Of a DNA stretch of 64,000 nt, positions 33,136-40,545 are shown one piece after another. Numbering within the stretch: the stretch's first letter is position 1; every line of letters begins with the position of its first letter. Below the pieces are notes generated by a model. That model searched no databases, was not told the DNA's origin, and saw only the letters and a program-made list of their open reading frames with translations. Position numbers and translations under genes: made by a program. The stretch comes from Bog-473 sp963719485 (GTDB lineage: Bacteria > Actinomycetota > Acidimicrobiia > Acidimicrobiales > RAAP-2), in contig OY970387.1 in the NCBI GenBank assembly GCA_963719485.1, positions 3,782,001-3,846,000 on the forward strand, read 5' to 3'.

Positions 33136-34283
33136 CGGAACCGCCGTCTGGCGCCGACGCTCAGTGCAAGGCCGATCGCGCTGAAGAACACCAGCACGGC
33201 CGTGCCCCCATAGCTCACGAACGGGAGCGGGATCCCGGTGATGGGCATGATGCCCATCGTCATCCCGGCGTTCTGGAAGACGCTGAAGGCGATGAAAGCA
33301 AACAGGCCGCTGCAGATCAGGCGGCCGAAGATGTCCCGGGAGACGACAGCGGCATGCAGCACCCGCCAGGCAATGACGCCGAGGAGCGCGAGCAGCCCGA
33401 CGGACCCGACGAAGCCGAGCTGCTCCGCGACGGCGGTGAAGATGAAGTCGGTCTGCTGCTCGGGCACGTAGCCGAGATTCGTCTCGACGCCGTGCCCGAT
33501 TCCCGAGCCGAAGAGACCACCCGACCCGATGGCGTTCTTGGCCTGCTGCGTGTTGTAGATCGCCGACTGCACGTACGGATTGGTGCTGTGCGAATTCGGG
33601 TTCAAGAACGTCGTCAGGCGGGCGATCTGATAGTGGTGCAGCAGGCCGCCCTCCACGGCGACGATCGCCACGAGCACGGTGGCCACGAGCAGCATCACCA
33701 GGATCCGGATCGGCAGGCCGGCGACGGCCAGCATGACCAGCAGCACGATCACCATGATCATGGCTGTCCCGAGGTCCGGCTGGAGCAGGACCAGGACGAT
33801 CGGGATCCCGGCCATGATCAGCAACCGGAAGACATCACGCCACGCCAGACCTTCCTCTTGTCGCCGCGCGCAGTACGACGCCACCGCCAGAATCAGCGCG
33901 AGCACGGCGAACTCAGACGGCTGCAGCTGCAAGGGGCCTACGCTGAACCAACGCGCAGCGCCCTGGGCGCTCGAGCCCGCGACGAACACTCCCAACAGGG
34001 CCAGCACGATGAGCCAGTAGAGGATGGTCGCCACCGATTCGAGCCGCCGGTAGTCGATCAGGGCCACGACCACCATGGTGATGACGCCGAGGATGACGAA
34101 GAGGCCCTGCTTCTTCAAGAAGGTCTTGGGGTCCTCGCCCTGGGCCAGGAGCGAGCCGCGCGTGGCCGTATAGACCATGACCACCCCGATGACCGACACC
34201 AGCATGGTGGCGATGAGCAGGATGAGGTCGAACGGAGGCACATTGCGGCGGGCGGCAACGTGTGTTCGGGCGAGAGTGGTCAT
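33132..34283 (-). CDS. rodA: Rod-shape SEDS protein RodA
   Basis: 383 residues, about ten membrane helices, the standard RodA/FtsW core. Signatures: ARWFSVGPLQLQPSEFAVLA, LLQPDLGTAMIM, NAIGSGGLFGSGIGHGVET, VPEQQTDFIFTAVAEQLGFVG, and PITGIPLPFVSYGG. The second SEDS gene in the window; this one is closer to canonical RodA. No partner PBP or mreBCD nearby. A TATTCT hexamer at 34301-34306 is placed 17 nt before the ATG. The DUF151 gene is coupled downstream. Confidence 0.92.
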   Translation of the reverse strand: MTTLARTHVAARRNVPPFDLILLIATMLVSVIGVVMVYTATRGSLLAQGEDPKTFLKKQGLFVILGVITMVVVALIDYRRLESVATILYWLIVLALLGVFVAGSSAQGAARWFSVGPLQLQPSEFAVLALILAVASYCARRQEEGLAWRDVFRLLIMAGIPIVLVLLQPDLGTAMIMVIVLLVMLAVAGLPIRILVMLLVATVLVAIVAVEGGLLHHYQIARLTTFLNPNSHSTNPYVQSAIYNTQQAKNAIGSGGLFGSGIGHGVETNLGYVPEQQTDFIFTAVAEQLGFVGSVGLLALLGVIAWRVLHAAVVSRDIFGRLICSGLFAFIAFSVFQNAGMTMGIMPITGIPLPFVSYGGTAVLVFFSAIGLALSVGARRRFR

Positions 34284-34300
34284 AACGCGGATTCGGGGAG

Positions 34301-34306
34301 AGAATA
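34301..34306 (-). promoter_or_regulatory. Putative -10 box of rodA
   Basis: TATTCT on the minus strand, 17 nt before ATG 34283, in the 29-bp gap shared with the divergent MscS gene. Confidence 0.35.
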
Positions 34307-34312
34307 CCGGCC

Positions 34313-35284
34313 GTGACTCCACCCTCCTTGGCGCCGCTTCTTGCCCTGGTGGGCACGTTGCGGACGGCCGGCACTGCTCCCCAGGTCGACCAGGGCGGGG
34401 GCTGGCTGTACCACCTGCTGACCAAATTCGGGGTCAGTCCCGACGACGCGTCGACCGTGACCGATCTGATCGTCCGCCCGCTCAGCATCCTGCTCGTCGT
34501 CGTGGTGGCGCTGATCGTGGCCCGCCTGGGCACCCGGGTGATCCGCCGGGTGCTCGAACGCGTGGCCAACCAGGCAGCGAACCGTTCCGGCTCCACCCGA
34601 GCCGGAGCCCGCGTCGCCACCATGTCCGGCGTCCTCGCCAATGTCTGGCGGTTCTTCGTGTTCGTTGTCGCGGGAGCCATCGTGCTCGGCATGCTCGGCA
34701 TCAATCTGACGCCCCTCTTGGCGAGCGCCACCATCATCGGCGCCACCCTGGGATTCGGGGCCCAGCAGATCGTGCGTGACTATTTCTCGGGAATCCTCAT
34801 GACCATGGAGGACCAGTACAACGTCGGTGACGCCGTCACGGTCGGTGGCGTGACCGGTGTCGTCGAGGACGTGACGATGCGCCTCACCCGCTTCCGCGGC
34901 GTCGACGGCACCATCTTCGTCATCCCCAACGGTGACATCCGCCTCATCGGCAACCTCTCACGCGGCTGGGCTCGCGCCATCGTCGACATCACATTGCCCG
35001 GTACCAGTGCCGCCGATCTCGAGAGGGCCCGCGGTGTGATCGCTGCCGCCGCGCACGAGGTGGCCACGAGTCCCGCCTTCGCGGACCACAGCACCGAGCC
35101 GCCGACAGTGGTCGGGCTGCAGTCAGCCGATGCCACCACCCTCACCTTGCGGGTGATGTTGCTCACGATCCCGTCCCTGCGAGACCCCCTGACGCGGGCC
35201 CTGCGCGAGGCCACGCTGGAGGCGCTGGCCCGGGCTGCGCTCTGGCCGGCGCCGGTCGAGCCTCCGGTCGCGCCGACTGGCTGA
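34313..35284 (+). CDS. MscS-type mechanosensitive channel
   Basis: 323 residues. Two or three N-terminal membrane helices, the pore-lining TM3 region LTPLLASATIIGATLGFGAQQIVRDYFSGILM, then the beta domain (YNVGDAVTVGGVTGVVEDVTMRLTRFRGVDG, IFVIPNGDIRLIGNLSRGWAR) and a cytoplasmic C-terminal domain. Would release solutes on osmotic downshock. GTG start only 29 bp from the divergent rodA start. Full length for the short MscS class. Confidence 0.93.
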   Translation: MTPPSLAPLLALVGTLRTAGTAPQVDQGGGWLYHLLTKFGVSPDDASTVTDLIVRPLSILLVVVVALIVARLGTRVIRRVLERVANQAANRSGSTRAGARVATMSGVLANVWRFFVFVVAGAIVLGMLGINLTPLLASATIIGATLGFGAQQIVRDYFSGILMTMEDQYNVGDAVTVGGVTGVVEDVTMRLTRFRGVDGTIFVIPNGDIRLIGNLSRGWARAIVDITLPGTSAADLERARGVIAAAAHEVATSPAFADHSTEPPTVVGLQSADATTLTLRVMLLTIPSLRDPLTRALREATLEALARAALWPAPVEPPVAPTG

Positions 35285-35299
35285 CGGCCTGGACCGGCT

Positions 35300-36196
35300 T
35301 CAGGCCGCAGGGGGATCGGCGGCCTCCGCCGCGCGCCACATTGCCTCGACCGGTGCTGCCTCGCCGGTCCACAGGACCAGCTGTGCTGCGGCCTGGTGCA
35401 CCAGCATCCCGAGCCCGTCCACGGCGGTGGCTCCCGCCGCGGCCGCCTCGACCAGCCAGCTCGTCGGCCGCGGGGCGTAGACCAGGTCGGCCGCGACCTG
35501 GCCGGAGTGAAGCAACTGGGGCTCCACGAGCCAGGTCTCGGCATCACCGCCGGATCCCTTGGGCGAGGCGCCCGCCATCCCGATCGGGGTGGCATTGACC
35601 ACCAGGTCAGCGGCCCCGATGCCCTCCGCCAGAGCGTCCCCGCCGGCGAGCACCACCGACCCGGCCGAACCCGCCAGCGTCGCGGCCGTGACCGCACGGG
35701 CCGGGGTCCGGTTGAGCACCGCCACCTCACTCGCCCCGGCGTCGGCCAGGGCCAGCACCACCGCGCGGGCCGCACCGCCGGCGCCGATCACCAAGCACCG
35801 CTTTCCTGCGGGTGAGAAATTCGCGCCGCGGGCGAGGGACGCCACGAATCCCTCTCCGTCGGTGTTGGTGCCGAGGAGCACGCCATCTCTGTTCACGATG
35901 CAGTTCACGGCCCCGAGGCGGCGTGCGACATCGCTGCACTCGTCGACGAGGGTCGCCACGTCGGCCTTGTGCGGCATGGTGACGGACAGCCCGCTGACGT
36001 CGGTCCGCCGCATTGCCGCGAGCGCGGTCGCCGCCTCACCGGGCGCCACCTCGAAGGCCAGCGACCGCCAAGCGCGCAGTCCGAGTGCGGCGAATGCGGC
36101 ATTGTGCAGCAGCGGAGACAGCGAATGGGCGATCGGGCTCCCGATCACACCGACCAGCCGGGCCTCGGGACCGGCGTCGGCCCGCGCCGCGTCCAT
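35300..36196 (-). CDS. aroE: Shikimate dehydrogenase
   Basis: 298 residues. NADPH-dependent reduction of 3-dehydroshikimate. Motifs: GVIGSPIAHSLSPLLHNAAF (substrate serines), SVTMPHK with the catalytic lysine, GTNTDGEGF with the catalytic aspartate, VIGAGGAARAVV (nucleotide loop), NATPIGM. The ATG at 36196 leaves a 25-nt gap after mltG; a GTG at 36235 that overlaps mltG is possible, and its extra residues look unconserved. Last gene of alaS-ruvX-mltG-aroE, an order also known from mycobacteria and streptomycetes. Confidence 0.94.
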   Translation of the reverse strand: MDAARADAGPEARLVGVIGSPIAHSLSPLLHNAAFAALGLRAWRSLAFEVAPGEAATALAAMRRTDVSGLSVTMPHKADVATLVDECSDVARRLGAVNCIVNRDGVLLGTNTDGEGFVASLARGANFSPAGKRCLVIGAGGAARAVVLALADAGASEVAVLNRTPARAVTAATLAGSAGSVVLAGGDALAEGIGAADLVVNATPIGMAGASPKGSGGDAETWLVEPQLLHSGQVAADLVYAPRPTSWLVEAAAAGATAVDGLGMLVHQAAAQLVLWTGEAAPVEAMWRAAEAADPPAA

Positions 36197-36221
36197 GGTC
36201 ACGCCCGGGCCCGCAGCCGCT

Positions 36222-37415
36222 TCAGGGGAGTCCACGCGACTTGGCCAGTTGCTCGTTGGCGAGCTGCTCGGCGTAGGTGTCGGAGAAGGCCATGGTGCCG
36301 TCCTTCTTGACCAGCACGAAGTAGAGCCAGGAGCCGGGTGGCGGATGGACAGCGGCCTCGAGCGCATCCATGGAGGACATGCAGATGGGCGTCGGCGTCA
36401 GGCCGTTGTTGAGATAGGAGTTGTACGGGGACTGGATCTTGAGGTCCTGTGACGTCACCGGTCCCCCGTCCTGGCCCAGCGCGTAGAGCACCGTCGAGTC
36501 CATCTGGAGTGGGATGCCCTGGGCCAGCCGGTTGTAGATGACCCGTGACGTATCGGGCATGTTGGCCGGGATGTACCCCTCCTTCTCCACGATCGATGCC
36601 ACTGTGATGACCTGGTAGGGCGTCATGCCCAGCGCAGCCGCTGACGCTGTGCTGAGGCCGGCGGCCTGTGCATCGTGGTCGAAGCGCTGCACCATGTCGG
36701 TCAGAATCGTCGTGTCGCTCTCGTTGGGGAGGATGAGGTAGCCCCCGGTGCCGAGCATTCCCTCGAGGTTGTTCGAGCCCGGAGGTGAGAAGACGGAGTG
36801 CACCGCACCGCTCGCTGCTGTCTTCTCGAAGCCGCCCCCCGTGTGGCCGGGCAGGCTGTCGACCTCTTGGGCCACCTCGGACAGCGTGTAGCCGGGGCGC
36901 ACATTCACCGGATAGATGTTGGGGCCTGCGGCCAGGAGCACCCGAACCTCGGAGAACGCGAGGTTCTGGTGGAGCGCGTAGCTGCCCGGGAGCACGGTCG
37001 GCATGCCGTGGATGACCTCGGAGATCTGGAACGCCAAGGAGCTCCCGATCACGCCGTGCTGGTTCAACGCGTCGATGATGGCGTTCGTCGACTCCCCCTG
37101 ATGGACCGTGACCACCACCTGCGGTCCTTCAGGGCCCAGTGCGTGGGATTCCAACTCGTACCAGAGCACGAAGGCCAGGACGAGCACGAGCAGGCCACCG
37201 CCGATGGCGGCCAGGATCCGGCGGCGGCGGCGCACGCGGGCGGAGCGAGCCGCCCGGCGGCCTGTTCGGCTCTCGGCGTCCTCGCCCTCCGGGGCCTCTG
37301 CATCGGCACCGGCAGCGGCACCGGCCTCATCCGGCGGCGGCTCCGCCGGCGGCTGCGGCCACGGGAGTTCTTCTTCGCCCCCGTCCCCCTCGAATGGTCC
37401 CGTCGGCCCGCTCAT
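36222..37415 (-). CDS. mltG: Endolytic transglycosylase MltG
   Basis: 397 residues. Cuts nascent glycan strands in the envelope. A long, acidic, proline-rich cytoplasmic region (about 1-60), a basic stretch RRRRR, one membrane helix (about 72-92), then a LysM-like subdomain and the YceG catalytic domain, with the catalytic glutamate in ASIVEKEGYIPANMP and the conserved MDSTVLYALG and SPYNSYLNNGLTPTPI. The ATG overlaps ruvX by 4 nt. Confidence 0.95.
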   Translation of the reverse strand: MSGPTGPFEGDGGEEELPWPQPPAEPPPDEAGAAAGADAEAPEGEDAESRTGRRAARSARVRRRRRILAAIGGGLLVLVLAFVLWYELESHALGPEGPQVVVTVHQGESTNAIIDALNQHGVIGSSLAFQISEVIHGMPTVLPGSYALHQNLAFSEVRVLLAAGPNIYPVNVRPGYTLSEVAQEVDSLPGHTGGGFEKTAASGAVHSVFSPPGSNNLEGMLGTGGYLILPNESDTTILTDMVQRFDHDAQAAGLSTASAAALGMTPYQVITVASIVEKEGYIPANMPDTSRVIYNRLAQGIPLQMDSTVLYALGQDGGPVTSQDLKIQSPYNSYLNNGLTPTPICMSSMDALEAAVHPPPGSWLYFVLVKKDGTMAFSDTYAEQLANEQLAKSRGLP

Positions 37416-37861
37416 GCGTTGTCCAGCCACGCCTGGAGGAGCACCATGGCCGCAGCGCTGTCGACCACCTTGCGCGCCGCCTTCCCGGTGCGTCCCGCCG
37501 CCCGGAGCGAGCGCTCGGCCTCGACCGTGGTGAAGCGCTCGTCCGCGGTCTCGACGGTCACCCCGAGGGGCTCGAGCAACCCCCGCAGTGCGGCGGCCTC
37601 GTCCAGGGCCGAGCGGGCAGCCGGCCCGACCTGTCCCGAGAGGCTGAGGGGCAGCCCCACCACGACCGTCAGCGCCTCGACCTCGCGTACCGCATCCACC
37701 ACGGCGCTCCGGTCCCGTACGGGGTCACCGGTGCGCTCGATGGTCCCCCAGGGGCTGGCCAAGGTCCGGCCACTGTCGCTGTAGGCCACGCCGATCCGCC
37801 GCGCTCCGAGATCGAGCGCGGCCACACGGCCCGGGCCGCGCCCGGTCCCACCGCCGCTCAC
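37412..37861 (-). CDS. ruvX: RuvX/YqgF RNase H-fold nuclease
   Basis: 149 residues. RNase H-like fold implicated in 16S rRNA 5'-end processing and in resolving Holliday junctions. N-terminal AALDLGARRIGVAYSD holds the first acidic residue, VVVGLPLSLSG the middle segment, DERFTTVEAERSL the glutamate region and VVDSAAAMVLLQAWLD the last aspartate. GTG start overlaps the alaS stop by 4 nt. Confidence 0.93.
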   Translation of the reverse strand: MSGGGTGRGPGRVAALDLGARRIGVAYSDSGRTLASPWGTIERTGDPVRDRSAVVDAVREVEALTVVVGLPLSLSGQVGPAARSALDEAAALRGLLEPLGVTVETADERFTTVEAERSLRAAGRTGKAARKVVDSAAAMVLLQAWLDNA

Positions 37862-40471
37862 GCTGACAGAAGCCGCTGCGCCTCGGCCAGCGCCGCCTCG
37901 ATCTGCGACGGATCCTTCCCCCCTGCCAGCGCCACCTCGGCCGAGCCGCCGCCGCCGCCGCCGACCATGGCCCCGAGCGTGCGCACCAGCTGGGTGGCGT
38001 CGGGCGTCCCGCCCGTGGCGGCCACGATCGTCGCCTTGGTCCCGTCGGGGGAACCACCGAGCACGACTGCCCGCACCCCGTCGTGGCGCAGCACGGCCTG
38101 GGCCAGGTTCCGCAGTTCGTCGGGCTCGACGTTGTCACGGCGGGCCACGAGGATCCCGCTGTCGGCCACGGCAGCCTCGGCCAACGTCTTGGCCTCGGCC
38201 TCGCTCGACTGTTGGCGCAGGCGCGCCAGATCCCGCTCGGCGTCGCGCTCGGCGCTCGGCCAAGCGACCGATGGCGGCCAGCAGTTCGTCGGGCTCCGTG
38301 CGCAGCAGCTCGGCGGCCGACCGCACCAGGCGCTCCCGCTCAAGTGCCCGTTCCAACGACGCGTGGCCCGTCAGCGCGAAGATCCGCCGCGTGTTCGAGC
38401 CGATGGACCCTTCCGACACGAGCGTGATCGGGCCGATCTGCCCCAGCGAGTCCACATGGGTACCGCCGCAGAACTCCAGCGACGTCGGCCCCGCCCGGAC
38501 GACGCGCACCGACGAGCCGTACTTGTCGCCGAAGAAGGCGATGGCGCCCATGTCCTCGGCCTCTTCGCGCGACGTCTCGGTGGTCACCACCCCCACGTCC
38601 GTGAGGACGGCGTTGTTCGCCCGCGCGAAGACCTCGTCGAGCTCCTCGGGCGTCGGCTGCGCGTGGTGCGAGAAGTCGAAGCGCAGGTACTCGGGGGAGA
38701 CGAGGGAACCCTGCTGGCGCACGTGGTCGCCCAGCACCGCCCGCAGTGCGGCGTGCAGCAGGTGCGTCGCGGTGTGGTTGCGCCGGATGGCCTCCCGGCG
38801 CTCCCCGTCGATGGTGGCCAACGCGTCCTGGCCCGCCGTCATGTCGCCGGTCAGGCGCGCCTTGTGCGCCACCAGCCCCGGCACCGCGTACTGGGTGTCG
38901 TAGACGTCGGCGATGCCCGACTCGGTCACAATGGTGCCGGTGTCGCCGATTTGGCCGCCTTGCTCCGCGTAGAACGGCGTGCGGTCCAGAAAGATCTCGA
39001 CGGTACGTCCGGCCGCGGGCGCGTCGCCGCCTCCCGTCCCCGCGCCATCGCGGTGGTCGCCCGTGCCCTCGAGCACGGCCACGACCCGGGCCGGCACCTC
39101 GTAGTTCTCCTGGCCGCGCCCGACGAACAACGTCGGCCCCTCCGCATCGAGCAGCGCGCGGTAGGCCGCCTCGTCACCGGCGCGCGAGGACTTGGCCGCG
39201 GCGCGCGCCCGATCACGCTGCGCCGTCATTGCGGCGTCGAAGCCGGCCCGGTCGACGTCCACCCCGGCGTCCCGCGCCAGTTCCTCCGTCAATTCCACCG
39301 GGAACCCGTGGGTGTCGTGCAGGGTGAACGCCACGTCGCCGCCGAGCACCTTCGTCCCGGTGGCGAACGCCTCTTCCAAGCGGCTCAACCCTGCCCGCAG
39401 CGTGCGGTCGAACCCCGCCTCCTCTCGCGCCACCACATTGACGATCAGGTCGCGCTGGGCCACCAACGCGGGATAGGCCTCGCCCAAGACCTCGACGGCC
39501 GCTTGCACCAACGTAGGGGTGATGGGCTTCTCCACCCCGGCCCGGCGCGCAGCCAGGACGGCGCGCCGCACCACCCGCCGCAACACGTAGCCGCGGCCTT
39601 CGTTGGCCGGCAGCACACCGTCGGCCACCAGCATGGAGAAGGCTCGGCCGTGATCGGCCAGGACCCGCAGCGCGACGTCGGTCGCCGGGTCGGTCCCGTA
39701 GGCGGTGCCCACGATGGACGCCGCCGCGTCGATGATCGGCACGAACAGGTCGGTGTCGAAAATCGAATTATGGCCCTGCAGGAGAGGCAAAATCCGCTCC
39801 AGCCCCGCGCCGGTGTCGATGTTCTTGCGGGGCAGATCGGTCAGCGCGCCGGCGGCGTCACGGTTGTACTGCATGAAAACGAGGTTCCAGAGCTCCACGA
39901 AGCGTGCGCTGCCGCCGTGCTTGGGGCCGCCGTCGTGGCCGTAGGCCTCGCCGAGGTCCATGAAGATCTCGGAATCGGGGCCGCAGGGCCCGGTGTCGCC
40001 CATGGCCCAGAAGTTGTCCTCGTCACCCATGCGCTGGACGCGTGCGGGCCGTATGCCGACCTCGTCGATCCACAGCTGCTCGGCCTCGTCGTCGCTCTCG
40101 TGCACCGTGATCCAGAGGCGGTCACCGTCGAAGCCGAAGACCTCGGTGAGCAGCTCCCAGGCCATGGGGATGGCCTCCGCCTTGAAGTAGTCCCCGAAGC
40201 TGAAGTTGCCCAGCATCTCGAAGAAGGTGCAGTGGTAGGTGTCGGTCCCGATGATCTCGATGTCGGGGGTGCGGAAGCACTTCTGGATCGAGGTGGCCCG
40301 GGCCCACGGCGCGGGTTCGTCGCCGACGAAGTACGGCTTGAACGGCACCATGCCGGCGATCGTGAAGAGGACCGAGGGGTCGTGCGGGATGAGGCTGGCG
40401 GAGGGGACGACGCTGTGGCCCCGCTCGGCGAAGAAGCGCGTGAAGGCCGCCCGAAGTCCGTTGGCGTCCAT
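37858..40471 (-). CDS. alaS: Alanyl-tRNA synthetase, interrupted by a one-base frameshift
   Basis: Read as two frames the gene encodes a full AlaRS of about 870 residues. The upstream frame holds the catalytic domain (ATSIQKCFRTPDIEIIGTD, FFEMLGNFSFGDYFK) and the editing domain with zinc ligands NHTATHLLH and FCGGTHVDSLG; it runs out of frame after AIGRLAER. The downstream frame resumes at ERDAERDLARLRQQ and holds the DHHA1-type C-terminal domain (GILVARRDNVEPDELRNLAQ). One extra base at about 38251, between two GAGCGC copies, accounts for the shift; the span is 3n+1 nt. The ATG at 40471 has TAAGCT 6 nt upstream. As given, the product would lack its C-terminal domain. Confidence 0.9.
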
Positions 40472-40477
40472 CACCCC

Positions 40478-40483
40478 AGCTTA
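40478..40483 (-). promoter_or_regulatory. -10 box of the alaS operon
   Basis: TAAGCT on the minus strand, exactly 6 nt before ATG 40471; leaderless arrangement. Favours this ATG over the GTG one codon upstream. Confidence 0.5.
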
Positions 40484-40545
40484 CCGGGGCGAAAAACGGC
40501 TTCGGGGCCGCTCGGGAGTCCGAAAAGGCCCAGGCCGTAGCGCGA

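Noticed and set aside
37139..40540. 1133-codon plus-strand frame opposite mltG, ruvX and alaS
   Set aside because: Antisense shadow; no recognisable domain, while the minus strand carries conserved genes.
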